Positions 51,276 through 61,482 of a DNA stretch of 64,000 nucleotides are shown piece by piece; position 1 is the first letter of the stretch, and each line of letters begins with the position of its first letter. Under the pieces are notes generated by a model. It was not told the origin of the DNA. It saw nothing but the letters and a program-made list of their open reading frames with translations, and searched no databases. Source of the stretch: Aerococcus sp. (GTDB lineage: Bacteria; Bacillota; Bacilli; Lactobacillales; Aerococcaceae); contig JAUMZE010000003.1 in assembly GCA_030528285.1 (NCBI GenBank), forward strand, positions 1 through 64,000, written 5' to 3'. Both the position numbers and the translations under genes were made by a program.

Positions 51276-53084
51276 ATGTGTGGTATTGTTGGATACATTG
51301 GGCAGGATGCTGCTCAAGAGATTTTGTTACAAGGGTTGGAACGTTTGGAGTACCGCGGTTATGATTCTGCAGGGATCTATGTCGTGGACGAAGACGACCA
51401 AGGCCATCTGTTCCGCGAAAAAGGCCGGATCAGTCGCCTCAGAGAAGAAGTGGATATGACGATTCCTGCTCACATGGGAATTGGTCATACGCGTTGGGCA
51501 ACGCATGGGGAACCAAGCGTGAGAAATGCCCACCCACATCAATCTAATAGCGGTCGTCTCACCCTCGTTCATAACGGGGTGATTGATAATTACCGCCAGC
51601 TCAAGGAAGACTATCTCTCTGAGGTGACATTCCAATCTGAAACCGACACCGAAGTCATTGTGAACCTGGTGGAACACTTCCTCAAAGCAGACGCACTCTC
51701 CACTGAGGATGCTTTTGCGAAAACCTTAAACATCCTGGAAGGTTCTTACGCGCTTGCGATGATCGATAATGAACAACCAGGTGTCATCTACGCTGCTAAA
51801 CAAAAATCACCACTCTTGATTGGTGTGGGGGACGGTTTCCATACCGTGGTGTCCGATGCGATGGCTTCTATCAGTTTGACGGATGGTTACTTGGAGATCC
51901 ATGACGGTGAAATGGTGATTTTGACTGCTGATAAGGCAACGATTAAAACCATTGCTGGTGAACCAATCACTCGTCAACCGTTCACAGCCCAAATCAATGC
52001 CGATGAACTCGACAAAGGTACTTATCCATTCTACATGCTGAAGGAAATTGATGAACAACCAGCTGCAATTCGGCGCATTATCCAATCCTATGAAAATGAA
52101 GATGGCGAACTTGCGGTGGACGATGCGATCATTGATGCGATTACTCAAAGTGACCGCATCTACATTATCGGCGCGGGGACCTCAATGCATGCGGGACTTG
52201 TGGGAGCAACTCTCATTGAGAAACTCGCGCACATTCCAGTCGAGGTGCATGTATCCTCTGAGTTTGCCTATAACCAACCATTATTGAGTGAGAAACCATT
52301 CTTTATCTATCTCTCACAGTCCGGTGAGACGGCCGACTCACGCCAGGTATTGGTTCACACGAATGAAGCCGGTTATCCAGCGCTCACCATTACCAACGTG
52401 CCAGGATCCACCCTCTCACGTGAAGCGGACTACACCTTGTTGTTGCATGCAGGTCCAGAAATTGCGGTTGCTTCTACCAAGGCATATACAGGACAAATTG
52501 CAGTGATGGCAGTACTCGCAGATGCGATGCGTCAACGCCTCCATCTCCCAGCAACGTTTAATATGAAACACTCCCTCAGTTTGGTTGCGAATGCCATGCA
52601 GACACTGATTGATGAAAAAGAAACGATTCATCAACTGGCAACAGACTACTTCATGCACCATGACTCTGCTTTCTATATCGGGCGTGGATTGGACTATGCG
52701 GTGAGTCGTGAAGCAGCTCTCAAACTCAAGGAAATCTCCTACATTCAAGCGGAAGGGTTCGCAGGTGGGGAATTGAAACATGGAACGATCTCTCTGATTG
52801 AAGACGGCACCCCTGTGATTGGGATTCTCACCCAGTCGAACACAGCCGCTCATACCCGCAGTAACCTGGAAGAGACGCGCTCACGTGGCTCTCACGTCAT
52901 GACAATCGCTACCCAAGCCCTCGCCCACAAAGATGACACGATCATTTTGCCAGATGTGGAAGAAATGCTGGCTTCTCTCGTCGCCGTGGTTCCCGCTCAA
53001 TTATTGGCGTACTACGCTTCCTTAGATCGCGGATTGGATGTTGATAAGCCAAGAAACTTAGCCAAAGCTGTGACAGTAGAATAA
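51276..53084 (+). CDS. glmS: Glutamine-fructose-6-phosphate aminotransferase, 602 aa
   Basis: Makes glucosamine-6-P for cell-wall precursors. N-terminal glutaminase domain begins with the catalytic Cys (M-C-G-I-V-G-Y-I-G), followed by two SIS sugar-isomerase domains (I-Y-I-I-G-A-G-T-S-M-H-A and L-S-Q-S-G-E-T-A-D-S) and C-terminal D-K-P-R-N-L-A-K-A-V-T-V-E. The start at 51276 is needed to expose the Cys and has GGGAGG before it; the frame opens 12 codons earlier. Controlled by the upstream ribozyme. Confidence 0.98.
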   Translation: MCGIVGYIGQDAAQEILLQGLERLEYRGYDSAGIYVVDEDDQGHLFREKGRISRLREEVDMTIPAHMGIGHTRWATHGEPSVRNAHPHQSNSGRLTLVHNGVIDNYRQLKEDYLSEVTFQSETDTEVIVNLVEHFLKADALSTEDAFAKTLNILEGSYALAMIDNEQPGVIYAAKQKSPLLIGVGDGFHTVVSDAMASISLTDGYLEIHDGEMVILTADKATIKTIAGEPITRQPFTAQINADELDKGTYPFYMLKEIDEQPAAIRRIIQSYENEDGELAVDDAIIDAITQSDRIYIIGAGTSMHAGLVGATLIEKLAHIPVEVHVSSEFAYNQPLLSEKPFFIYLSQSGETADSRQVLVHTNEAGYPALTITNVPGSTLSREADYTLLLHAGPEIAVASTKAYTGQIAVMAVLADAMRQRLHLPATFNMKHSLSLVANAMQTLIDEKETIHQLATDYFMHHDSAFYIGRGLDYAVSREAALKLKEISYIQAEGFAGGELKHGTISLIEDGTPVIGILTQSNTAAHTRSNLEETRSRGSHVMTIATQALAHKDDTIILPDVEEMLASLVAVVPAQLLAYYASLDRGLDVDKPRNLAKAVTVE

Positions 53085-53104
53085 TCATTAGTGGATAACA
53101 ACTC

Positions 53105-53143
53105 AAAAGGCGACGTTACTTTTTCGGTAACGCCGCCTTTTTT
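53105..53143 (+). terminator. Terminator of glmS
   Basis: AAAGGCGACGTTAC-TTTTTC-GGTAACGCCGCCTTTTTT, 20 bases after the glmS stop; A residues on its left may let it also end the zur transcript. Confidence 0.85.
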
Positions 53144-53153
53144 GACGCGATCC

Positions 53154-53597
53154 CTATGCTTCTTTAGTAGCTTTTGCTTGGCACGCTGGACAGAGGCCAA
53201 ACAGCTGAAAATGATGGTCATCAATCGCATAACCCGGTAATTGTTTCTGGTAGTATTCCATGGGACACATATGAATCGGTTTTGCTTGCCCGCAGGACGT
53301 ACAGATGAAGTGATGGTGATGCCCCATTTTAGGATCGCAGTGTTTTCGAAATACCATTTCTCCATTCACTTCACCCTCTTCTAGAAAATGCTTATCCACG
53401 AATAGTTTTAGGTTCCGATAGATCGTATCAAAACTCATTTTGGGATAATCTTTTTTGATTTCATGTTGGACTTCCTTCGCTGAGAAATAGCGCTCAGTCT
53501 CATGATCAAATATCGCGAGAAGGTCCGCCCGACGCTGGGTATATTTGTACCCATCCTCATTCAGTTGTGCCATGGATGTTTCAACAAAATCACTCAT
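53154..53597 (-). CDS. Fur-family metalloregulator, Zur-like, 147 aa
   Basis: Winged-helix domain (Y-T-Q-R-R-A-D-L-L-A-I-F, F-D-T-I-Y-R-N-L-K-L-F) then a dimerisation domain with the H-H-H-H-F-I-C-T-S-C-G metal motif and the second structural zinc pair (C-P-A-C). The run H-F-I-C-T-S-C-G-Q-A-K-P-I-H-M-C-P-M and the absence of PerR's usual sensor pattern favour a zinc-responsive Zur. No znu/adc genes are nearby to prove this. Monocistronic; stops 10 bases from the glmS terminator. Confidence 0.88.
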   Translation of the reverse strand: MSDFVETSMAQLNEDGYKYTQRRADLLAIFDHETERYFSAKEVQHEIKKDYPKMSFDTIYRNLKLFVDKHFLEEGEVNGEMVFRKHCDPKMGHHHHFICTSCGQAKPIHMCPMEYYQKQLPGYAIDDHHFQLFGLCPACQAKATKEA

Positions 53598-53821
53598 TGT
53601 TCTTCGTTCCTCCTCCTGTTGTCTCTCCTATTGTAACCTAAAATCCTGTATCCGTGTGCACGGCTCAACAGGATCTTAATAAGAATCCAATTATTTATAG
53701 TTACTATTAGTAAGTGGAAAGCAACTAGCTCTATCATACGCACCTGACTGCCTCAGGTCAACTGACAGGTTTTCATCGGCTCAATGGTTCATGCTATAAT
53801 TGCTAAAAAGGAGTGATAGCG

Positions 53822-54718
53822 ATGCCAGAAAATGAAAAATCCACTCTCGTTCCACCGACGAAACATTCGCTCGAAGCCAATAATGACGAAAAAAGCGAAG
53901 TCACCCTCCATTATGTACTCATTTCCGATGCGGCGGGACGACTGAACCAGAACTATCTCAACAGTGCGATTGCGCAGTTCCCGACTGTGCATTTCAAGAT
54001 TGATGCCTATCCATTCGCACAGCACCCAGAACAACTGAGTCCGATCCTCTCTCAAGCCAAGGAGCAAGAGGCTGCAGTGATCGGGAGTTTCGTGAAACCA
54101 GAACTGGATGAGTATGCCCAGACTTTCTGTACTAAAAATAATCTGCGCTATCTAAGTTTAATGGGACCAATTGTGCATTCGATCGAGGAACAGTCCGGCG
54201 TTCAGGCCCTCAGAAAACCAGGCTCCAAAGAACCGCTCAATGACCGCTACTATAACCGGATTCGAGCGCTTGAATTCTCCGTTGCCAATGACGATGGTCG
54301 TCATCCGAACCAATTCAAGAAAGCAGATATTGTCCTTCTGGGGATCTCACGGACAAGTAAGACCCCGCTCAGTATCTACCTCGCCTTCCAAGGATTCAAG
54401 GTGGCAAACCTCCCACTCGTTCCGGAATCCACGCTCCCAGACGAGATTTATCAGATCGACCGCCGCAAGATTATCGGCCTCACCAATGATGTCAATGTCC
54501 TCAACAAATTCCGCAAAGAACGCTTGCGGGCATACGGCATTGAATTCGACGGAAAATACAATAATGATGACCGCATCGAAAAAGAACTCGACTATGCCAA
54601 TCAAATCTATGATGAACTGAAATGCCCGGTCATCAATGTGGCTGAGCGCAGTATTGAAGAAACCGCAACCCTCATTGCAATGTTTATGGGGTTGGAATTT
54701 GACAGCATGAAACTCTAA
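53822..54718 (+). CDS. Pyruvate, phosphate dikinase / PEP synthase regulatory protein (DUF299), 298 aa
   Basis: Bifunctional ADP-dependent kinase and phosphorylase that switches PPDK or PEP synthase. The modified P-loop G-I-S-R-T-S-K-T-P-L-S, N-terminal Y-V-L-I-S-D-A-A-G and C-terminal V-I-N-V-A-E-R-S-I-E-E-T-A match the family (YqfL in Bacillus). The start at 53822 has AAGGAGTGATAGC before it. The first 20 or so residues are an extra charged stretch. No target enzyme gene lies in the window. Confidence 0.9.
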   Translation: MPENEKSTLVPPTKHSLEANNDEKSEVTLHYVLISDAAGRLNQNYLNSAIAQFPTVHFKIDAYPFAQHPEQLSPILSQAKEQEAAVIGSFVKPELDEYAQTFCTKNNLRYLSLMGPIVHSIEEQSGVQALRKPGSKEPLNDRYYNRIRALEFSVANDDGRHPNQFKKADIVLLGISRTSKTPLSIYLAFQGFKVANLPLVPESTLPDEIYQIDRRKIIGLTNDVNVLNKFRKERLRAYGIEFDGKYNNDDRIEKELDYANQIYDELKCPVINVAERSIEETATLIAMFMGLEFDSMKL

Positions 54719-54728
54719 TGAAACAGAA

Positions 54729-54784
54729 AACGCGCGAACAAACAGTGGCTACCATTGCCTGCTGTCTGCTTCGCGCGCTTTTTC
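54729..54784. terminator. Bidirectional terminator between the PPDK regulator gene and nfo
   Basis: Arms AACGCGCGAA and TTCGCGCGCTT, with AAAA before and TTTTT after. Confidence 0.75.
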
Positions 54785-54819
54785 ATGGGGTGCCTATCTA
54801 TGGGGTCATCCCCAATTTG

Positions 54820-55731
54820 TTATTTCATCCAATCGGTTTGAGATTTGATGTCGTCCATGAGATGGTCATTATACTGCCCTTCTCTAAACATTGCGATCTC
54901 AAACCGATACGGGGGCTTCTTATGGCGTTTATTATCGTCATATTGTACCCACGGCGTCTCTAGGATTTTGGGGATGCCTTCTAATTGCGGATGATGGACC
55001 ACCTTATTCAATGCGTCAAAGCCGATCGTCCCCTGCCCAATATTGGTGTGGCGATCCTTGTGACTGCCACGTTCATTCTTCGAGTCGTTCACGTGCACGA
55101 CTTTCAAGCGGTCCAGTCCGACAATATGATCGAACGCATTCAACACCCCATCGAAATCCTGTTTGACATCATAACCCGCATCATTCATGTGGCAGGTATC
55201 CATCGTCACGGAGAGCGATTCATTATGGGTCACGCCAGAAATAATCTCTGCCAGCTGTTCAAAGGATGTGCCAATCTCAGAGCCCTTCCCTGCCATGGTT
55301 TCAATCGCAATTTGTGCTTGTTCCTGCCCAGTGAGGACTTCATTGAGACCTTTGACAAGGGTTTTGATACCGTCTTTAACGGAGGTTCCGACGTGTGAAC
55401 CCGGATGGAACGTAATTTGCTTCGCTCCAATAGCTTCCGCGCGTTTGATTTCCTCGGCTAGAAATTCCACATAGAAACCAAAATTATCCATTTTATTCGG
55501 ATTGGCGAGATTCACGATGTATGGAGCATGAATCACAATCGTTTCAATGCCCGTTTCTGCCATCAATTTATGGGCTTCCGAAATTCGGAGCTCCTCAATG
55601 GGTTTGCGCTTGGTATTTTGTGGGGCGCCCGTATAAATCATAAAGGCAGAACTCTTGTAGGAGGCAGCTTCTTCCACCGATCCTAGGAGCATCTTCTTGC
55701 CCTTCATTCCAACGTGCGATCCAATCAGCAT
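54820..55731 (-). CDS. nfo: Endonuclease IV, 303 aa
   Basis: AP endonuclease of base-excision repair. The TIM barrel with three zinc ions is supported by G-S-H-V-G-M-K-G at the start, [29 protein letters not shown] and [20 protein letters not shown]. Slightly longer than average owing to a C-terminal tail. It starts 15 bases after the RDD gene stop and is probably co-transcribed with sppA-RDD. Confidence 0.96.
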   Translation of the reverse strand: MLIGSHVGMKGKKMLLGSVEEAASYKSSAFMIYTGAPQNTKRKPIEELRISEAHKLMAETGIETIVIHAPYIVNLANPNKMDNFGFYVEFLAEEIKRAEAIGAKQITFHPGSHVGTSVKDGIKTLVKGLNEVLTGQEQAQIAIETMAGKGSEIGTSFEQLAEIISGVTHNESLSVTMDTCHMNDAGYDVKQDFDGVLNAFDHIVGLDRLKVVHVNDSKNERGSHKDRHTNIGQGTIGFDALNKVVHHPQLEGIPKILETPWVQYDDNKRHKKPPYRFEIAMFREGQYNDHLMDDIKSQTDWMK

Positions 55732-55746
55732 CTTTTTTCCTCCTCG

Positions 55747-56553
55747 TTACAGTGATTCTTTGGCATAGTGCGCATGATGTGGCATCTGTTCAGCCGTTCT
55801 AATCACCCTCGCATTGATAACAGACGTCTCCGTGAAGAAATCCATGAAGTTCTCGTGATGCCGGGTAAAGAGAACCACCAGTCCGAGCAGATTGAGTTTG
55901 ATCAACAGCATCTTCCCAATGCCTTCCCGTGCGAGACAGGTCATAAAGGATAATGTCTCCCCATCCAAAGACACGGTCCGTAAACCAAAGAGGGCTTTGC
56001 CAATGGTGTAACCGTTCGTAAAATAGGTAAACAAGGTAAAGTAGAGGATCGCGACAATATAACTGGCAACCGTCTCTGCCGCACTCCCTGTAAATATTGT
56101 GATCCCAATCACTGCTAAGAGATTCAAGAGAGTGTGCGTCAGGGCATTTACCATCAGGAAATCAACGAGGTAAGCCACTACGCGAATCCAAAATCCCGCA
56201 AATGCCCCACGTGGATAGTCACGCCAGATGGTGGTCACTTCAGTGGTATCCATGTCGAGGTCGTCATCATATTGGCTGCTGCGGAAGAAGGAGGGCTTGT
56301 GAAATGTGTCCTCTTCCGTTGTATGTACAGGGCGAACTACTGACTTTTTCTGACGCTCGGTCGTCTCATCCTGCGTTATCGTTTTATCCGGTTCTACGGA
56401 TTGTTCATCCCCTGTTTTATCATCTGTGTGGTCGGCGTCATTCTCTGGTGTTGCTGCTTTCTTTTCTTGTTCTTCGAGTGTGCCTTGGTAAAGCGGCTGA
56501 TCGAAATTCAGTTGGTCAAATTCGTCTTTTTTCTGTTCTTTGTCGTTCGCCAT
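55747..56553 (-). CDS. RDD-family membrane protein, 268 aa
   Basis: The N-terminal 105 residues are charged, low-complexity and cytoplasmic (D/E/K/T-rich). The C-terminal part is an RDD domain with three or four helices, holding the signature A-G-F-W-I-R-V-V-A-Y-L-V-D-F-L, although the named Arg-Asp-Asp triad is only partly conserved. The start codon overlaps the sppA stop (TAATG), a link of sppA with RDD proteins also seen in Bacillus (yteJ next to sppA). In Bacillus the partner gives protection against cationic peptides; here the same is possible. Confidence 0.85.
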   Translation of the reverse strand: MANDKEQKKDEFDQLNFDQPLYQGTLEEQEKKAATPENDADHTDDKTGDEQSVEPDKTITQDETTERQKKSVVRPVHTTEEDTFHKPSFFRSSQYDDDLDMDTTEVTTIWRDYPRGAFAGFWIRVVAYLVDFLMVNALTHTLLNLLAVIGITIFTGSAAETVASYIVAILYFTLFTYFTNGYTIGKALFGLRTVSLDGETLSFMTCLAREGIGKMLLIKLNLLGLVVLFTRHHENFMDFFTETSVINARVIRTAEQMPHHAHYAKESL

Positions 56554-57605
56554 TACTGTGCACCTCCATAGATCGACCAGAATTCTGGATGACAGGATTT
56601 ATCTAAGAGGGATTGAGCCGTTTGTGCATCACTGGTGAGGGTGTTATCTGTTCCCATCAAACGTTTCACGAGTGGCATCTGGGTGAAAAAGTCAACACAT
56701 GATTGCCAGTTGTATTCGTCTAATGAGGTTTCTTCAACTTGGGCACCCTCTAACTCGTGGTCCTTCATCATCGCATCAATCACCGCATCTTGATCGCCAA
56801 TCTCATCAATCAGGCCGTTTTCTTTGGCTTGTTTAGCACTGTAGACCCGACCATCTGCTAGTTTCTTCACGTCATCCGCCTTCATATGGCGTCCGTCTGC
56901 CACAATGTCCACGAAACGGTTGTAGGATTCATCGATCAACGACTGGAAGATCTTCTTATCTTCGTCAGAGGCATCTTTGAATGGCGCCCCCATATCTTTT
57001 TGTTTTCCGCTCTTGTAGACGTCATATTTAATGCCGTGATCATCAAGGAATTTCTTGTAATTCATCGATTCCATAATCACTCCAATAGAACCTGTGAGTG
57101 TTTCGGAGTGGGCGTAGACTTTATCCGCTGCCATGGAAATCATGTAGGCCCCACTTGCTGCCGTTGATTTCATATTGACGTAGATAGGAATTTGTTTTTC
57201 TTCCTTCAGATTCTTGAGGGCTTGGTACATCTCGACACTCGCATAAGTTTCCCCACCCGGAGAATCAACGTCCAGGATCACGCCTTTCACGGTATTGTCG
57301 TCTTTGATTTTATCAATCGTCCTAAGTAACGCTGCCTGATCGTAACCAGACGTACTCGTGAATAATCCGCTCGCTGAGGAACTGGATTGAATTGTTCCTT
57401 CGATTGGGAGAACGACGATCTTCTTACTGGTATCCCCGGTACGAATAATATTATCGTCCACCTCATTCTTGAACATTTTGATCCGCGCTAAGGCATCTTC
57501 CTTCTGTTCAGCTCGGCGGCTCTCTCTGTTCACTGCCGTTACGCCACCCCCAATCAAGATGAGTAACCCAATAATAATCAATATCCAACGCTTTTGCTTC
57601 ATCAT
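56553..57605 (-). CDS. sppA: Signal peptide peptidase SppA, 350 aa
   Basis: Membrane-anchored S49 peptidase that cleaves leftover signal peptides. N-terminal anchor helix (I-L-I-I-I-G-L-L-I-L-I-G-G), D-V-D-S-P-G-G-E, nucleophile Ser in S-T-A-A-S-G-A-Y-M and general-base Lys in V-Y-K-S-G-K-Q-K-D-M-G. Single S49 domain as in Gram-positives. The start at 57605 has AAAGGGG before two ATGs. Translationally coupled to the RDD gene. Confidence 0.93.
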   Translation of the reverse strand: MMKQKRWILIIIGLLILIGGGVTAVNRESRRAEQKEDALARIKMFKNEVDDNIIRTGDTSKKIVVLPIEGTIQSSSSASGLFTSTSGYDQAALLRTIDKIKDDNTVKGVILDVDSPGGETYASVEMYQALKNLKEEKQIPIYVNMKSTAASGAYMISMAADKVYAHSETLTGSIGVIMESMNYKKFLDDHGIKYDVYKSGKQKDMGAPFKDASDEDKKIFQSLIDESYNRFVDIVADGRHMKADDVKKLADGRVYSAKQAKENGLIDEIGDQDAVIDAMMKDHELEGAQVEETSLDEYNWQSCVDFFTQMPLVKRLMGTDNTLTSDAQTAQSLLDKSCHPEFWSIYGGAQ

Positions 57606-57786
57606 GTAAACCCCTTTCCTAGTTATCGAACACTCTTTCTTGAGTATATCAAACATGATAACGATTCAATAATAAAAACGCTACCGATCAATAAAATAAA
57701 ACATGCAGGCCCTGAACGATATCGTCTGTTCTGCCTGCACGTTCTGTGATTCAGCGCTTAAAAGGCTTCTAAATCCTTATATTTCT

Positions 57787-59559
57787 TTATTTGTCTTCGT
57801 CGAGGTTGATTGTCTGTAACCCCAAATCTGATAATTGGTTGTCGGAAACAGGTCCCGGTGCAGCAGTTAGCGGATCGAATGCACGCCCATTCTTAGGGAA
57901 GGCCATGACTTCACGAATGTTGTCTTCACCCGCGAGTAGCATGACTAAGCGGTCCAACCCGAGGGCACAACCGCCGTGTGGAGGGAAACCGTAATCCAAT
58001 GCCCGCAATAAGAAACCAAATTGTTCTTCTGCACGTTCTTTGGTGAATCCGAGTGCCTTAAACATGCGCTCTTGGACATCACGTTCATGAATACGAATGG
58101 ATCCGCCACCCACTTCATAACCGTTCAAGACAATATCGTATGCCGGTGCATGGACTTTACCAGGATCACTTTCTAAGAGATCGAGGTCTTTACGATAAGG
58201 CATGGTGAATGGGTGATGCATTGCGTTGAAACGTTTTTCGTCTTCGTCCCATTCGAGCAGTGGCCAGTCCACAATCCACAAAAAGTTGAATTGGTCTTTT
58301 GGCATGAGGTTGAGTTCACGACCAAATTTCAAACGGATTTCGGAGAGCGATTGGTTGACCACTTTGGCTTTGTCAGCAGCAAAAATCAAGATGTCCCCTG
58401 GTTCGGCATCCAAACGCGTCATCAATGGTTCTGGATTGTCGCGGAAGAATTTACCGATTGGACCGGTCAATCCTTCATTAGACACTTTGATCCAAGCGGC
58501 CCCTTTACCGCCAAACTGGGAAACAAAGTCCGCTAACCCATCCAAGTCTTTTCTGGAGTAATTGCCAGCAGCACCCTTAACATTGATTCCTTTGACGATC
58601 CCGCCATTTTCGATCGCCATGTTAAATACTTTGAAGGCATAGTTTGGTACTAAATCAGAAATATCAGTAAGTTCCATCCCAAAACGGGTATCCGGTTTAT
58701 CCGTCCCATAGCGATCCATCGCCTCATTATAGGTCATCACTGGGAATGGGGCGGTGAAATGAATGTCCATGACTTTAGCCATGAGGTCCTTCAACATACC
58801 TTCTACGATGTCACGGATCTCTTCCTCTTCCAGGAAGGTGGTCTCCAAGTCGATCTGAGTAAATTCTGGTTGACGGTCCCCACGCAAATCTTCATCGCGG
58901 TAGCATTTTACGATTTGGTAGTAACGGTCAAACCCACTTGCCATCAACAACTGTTTGAAGAGCTGTGGAGATTGTGGCAGTGCGTAGAATTCGGTCTTGT
59001 GAAGGCGTGATGGTACGAGGAAGTCACGAGCCCCTTCTGGCGTCGATTTCGTCAAGTTTGGCGTTTCGATGTCGAAGAAGCCTTCATCATCGAGGTAACG
59101 ACGTACTGCATGCGTCACGTTGGAGCGCAAGCGGAGATTTCGTTGCATTTTCTTCCGACGCAAATCAATGTAGCGGAATTCGAGGCGTTTGTCTTCGTTG
59201 ACGTCGATTTCATCTTCTACTGGGAATGGTGGCGTTTTGGCACGGTTGAGGATGGTTAAGTCCTTCACCATAATTTCATAACGCCCGGTCTTCAATTTCG
59301 GGTTGATTTCAGCTTCGGTGCGATGAACGACTTCACCGGTCACTTCGATCACGAATTCAGAACGCAACTCTTCAGCCACATGGAACTCGTCACCCATGTT
59401 TTGTACGTTGAAGACGGCCTGTACTAAGCCTTCACGGTCGCGCATATCTACGAAGATCACACCACCGAGGTCACGGCGTTTTTGAACCCACCCTTTTAAG
59501 GTAACGACTTGGCCAACGAGGGCTTCATCAACTAATCCACAATAAGTTGTTCGTTTCAT
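57787..59559 (-). CDS. aspS: Aspartyl-tRNA synthetase, 590 aa
   Basis: Class II synthetase. OB-fold anticodon domain (V-T-L-K-G-W-V-Q-K-R-R-D-L-G-G) is followed by the catalytic core with motif 2 (F-D-R-Y-Y-Q-I-V-K-C-Y-R-D-E-D-L-R-G-D-R-Q-P-E-F) split by the bacterial GAD insert, and motif 3 G-L-D-R-L-V-M-L. Length fits the bacterial type. It lies one base after hisS and shares the T-box leader. Confidence 0.97.
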   Translation of the reverse strand: MKRTTYCGLVDEALVGQVVTLKGWVQKRRDLGGVIFVDMRDREGLVQAVFNVQNMGDEFHVAEELRSEFVIEVTGEVVHRTEAEINPKLKTGRYEIMVKDLTILNRAKTPPFPVEDEIDVNEDKRLEFRYIDLRRKKMQRNLRLRSNVTHAVRRYLDDEGFFDIETPNLTKSTPEGARDFLVPSRLHKTEFYALPQSPQLFKQLLMASGFDRYYQIVKCYRDEDLRGDRQPEFTQIDLETTFLEEEEIRDIVEGMLKDLMAKVMDIHFTAPFPVMTYNEAMDRYGTDKPDTRFGMELTDISDLVPNYAFKVFNMAIENGGIVKGINVKGAAGNYSRKDLDGLADFVSQFGGKGAAWIKVSNEGLTGPIGKFFRDNPEPLMTRLDAEPGDILIFAADKAKVVNQSLSEIRLKFGRELNLMPKDQFNFLWIVDWPLLEWDEDEKRFNAMHHPFTMPYRKDLDLLESDPGKVHAPAYDIVLNGYEVGGGSIRIHERDVQERMFKALGFTKERAEEQFGFLLRALDYGFPPHGGCALGLDRLVMLLAGEDNIREVMAFPKNGRAFDPLTAAPGPVSDNQLSDLGLQTINLDEDK

Positions 59560-59560
59560 C

Positions 59561-60859
59561 TTATTCTCCTTCTACTAACATTGTGCGATAGATCTCAGCA
59601 AAATTATCTCTCAGTTCATTCAGTGGGAAGGTTTCTTGGTGAGCGGTCTTCAAGTTCTTCACAGTTGCCACTTTATTTTTGAGTTCTTCCTCACCGATCG
59701 TAATTGCTAATTCAGCTTCCCGTTTATCTGCTTCTTTGTATTGCTTCTTCGGTTTGCGGCCAAATACATCCTGGTCCACGCTGAAACCTTGTTGGCGTAG
59801 CTGTTGCATCAGAGGCATTGCGACTTCTTCTGCTTCTTCGCCAATCGTCACCATGAAGGCGTTCAATGGATTCGTTTGTGGTGCTTGGATGTTTTTCGCT
59901 TCCATCAGTAACAACAAGCGTTCCATCCCAACTGCGAAACCAAAACCAGAAACATCCACCTTACCATCTGAGAGTTCTTGCACGAGGCCGGTATAATTCC
60001 CACCCCCGCAGACGGTGGTTTTGGCACCGAAAACTGGATCTTCCGTCATCATTTCAAAAATAGTCTCTTGATAGTAATCCAACCCGCGAACCATATTTGG
60101 ATCGATCACATATTCAATATTGAGCGCTTCCAGATACTTCTTCACCTTTTCAAAGCGCGCTTTGGATTCGTCCGAGAGATAGTCCAAAATTGATGGCGCA
60201 TCGACTACAATCCGTTTGTCAGCTTCTTCCTTAGAGTCTAGGACACGCAACGGATTTTCGTGGAGACGACGCCGAGAATCCTCACTGAGCTCCTCCTCAT
60301 AAGGGGTGAGATAATCAATCAACGCTTTACGGTAACGGAGCCGGCAATCGGTATCCCCTAATGAGTTAATCACCAGTTTCAGATCGGTAATGCCCACTGC
60401 TTTGAAGATGTCATGTGCCATAGCGATCGTCTCAACGTCAATCCAGGCGTCACTCCCGCCAAAGACCTCCACCCCTAATTGATGGAACTGACGCTGACGA
60501 CCGCCTTGGGGACGTTCATAGCGGAACATTGGCCCCATGTAGTAGACTTTGTAGGGTTTCACGAACTCTGGGCCGTATAATTTATTTTCAATGTACGCGC
60601 GGACAATTGGTGCGGTGCCTTCTGGTCTCAGGGCAATCCGCCGTCCACCTTTGTCCTCGAAAACATACATTTCCTTCGTTACCACGTCCGTTGTTTCACC
60701 AACACCGCGGCTGAAGAGATCATAGCTCTCAAAAATTGGGGTGCGCATCTCGAAGAAGCGATAACGATCAAGAATTTCACGTGCCGTATCCTCCACAAAA
60801 TGCCAATTAGCCACCGTTTCTGGTAAAATATCACTTGTGCCTTTTGGACGTTGAATCAT
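59561..60859 (-). CDS. hisS: Histidyl-tRNA synthetase, 432 aa
   Basis: Class II synthetase with motif 1 (F-E-M-R-T-P-I-F-E), motif 2 (M-F-R-Y-E-R-P-Q-G-G-R-Q-R-Q-F-H-Q), the histidine loop G-L-D-Y-Y-Q and motif 3 (G-F-A-V-G-M-E-R-L-L-L). C-terminal anticodon domain from about 330. Gene order hisS-aspS and its T-box leader (60930-61165) are as in other Bacillota. Confidence 0.97.
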   Translation of the reverse strand: MIQRPKGTSDILPETVANWHFVEDTAREILDRYRFFEMRTPIFESYDLFSRGVGETTDVVTKEMYVFEDKGGRRIALRPEGTAPIVRAYIENKLYGPEFVKPYKVYYMGPMFRYERPQGGRQRQFHQLGVEVFGGSDAWIDVETIAMAHDIFKAVGITDLKLVINSLGDTDCRLRYRKALIDYLTPYEEELSEDSRRRLHENPLRVLDSKEEADKRIVVDAPSILDYLSDESKARFEKVKKYLEALNIEYVIDPNMVRGLDYYQETIFEMMTEDPVFGAKTTVCGGGNYTGLVQELSDGKVDVSGFGFAVGMERLLLLMEAKNIQAPQTNPLNAFMVTIGEEAEEVAMPLMQQLRQQGFSVDQDVFGRKPKKQYKEADKREAELAITIGEEELKNKVATVKNLKTAHQETFPLNELRDNFAEIYRTMLVEGE

Positions 60860-60929
60860 TGGACTTCCTCCTCCTCATTCTTTCCTATGATGCGCAATTA
60901 AAGCGTCATATCACCCCATTGATAAGAAT

Positions 60930-61165
60930 AAAAAAGTCCTCATCTCAAAAATGAGACAAGGACGATTGTATTCGTGGTACCACCTAGCTTTTGTTAGTTA
61001 GACTAACACTTTGGGCTAACGTGCGTGGGACGGGATAGCTTTGTACTATCCTCCTCCAGAGTGTCCAATGTAACGATTGCTTTGAGTGCTTGCACCATCC
61101 ACTCTCGCTAACAAAGTCGTTCGTCCACTGCTCTCCTTCATCGGATTTCATCGCTAAATTGTTCA
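60930..61165 (-). ncRNA. T-box leader of hisS-aspS
   Basis: Conserved T-box bulge AGGTGGTACCACG on the minus strand (complement 60973-60985), then the terminator GTCCTTGTCTC-ATTTTT-GAGATGAGGAC-TTTTTT (60930-60963). Upstream, AACGA/TCGTT and other stems form Stem I; the probable specifier stretch GGACAC (61061-61066) contains both GAC (Asp) and CAC (His). Uncharged tRNA binding would favour the antiterminator and let hisS-aspS be made. Confidence 0.9.
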
Positions 61166-61171
61166 GCCACT

Positions 61172-61200
61172 ACACTACCGAAAAATCCGCATAATGTCAA
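61172..61200 (-). promoter_or_regulatory. Promoter of the T-box/hisS-aspS transcript
   Basis: Minus-strand TTGACA (61195-61200), 17 bases, TAGTGT (61172-61177). Confidence 0.7.
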
Positions 61201-61482
61201 TACATCCTCCAAATAAATTCGCTTGCATGGGCGATTGCAATCAAAAAAGTGTGCTGATGTCCCAAATCGTCCCTTTAAATGCAGGCTTTGGTTAGGAGGA
61301 TTCATCTCCCCCTCTTCTCACTAAACCAAGTACATGGATCAATGCTCTGTCTCATTGGCCTTCATCGCACCCATCGACCTTATGACTTTCCTTGATTTTC
61401 CTAGAGAATCACGCATTCGCCTCTAATAATCTTTTATTTTCCATGGTATAATTCAAGTATTCATGGACAAGGAAGTGACGAG

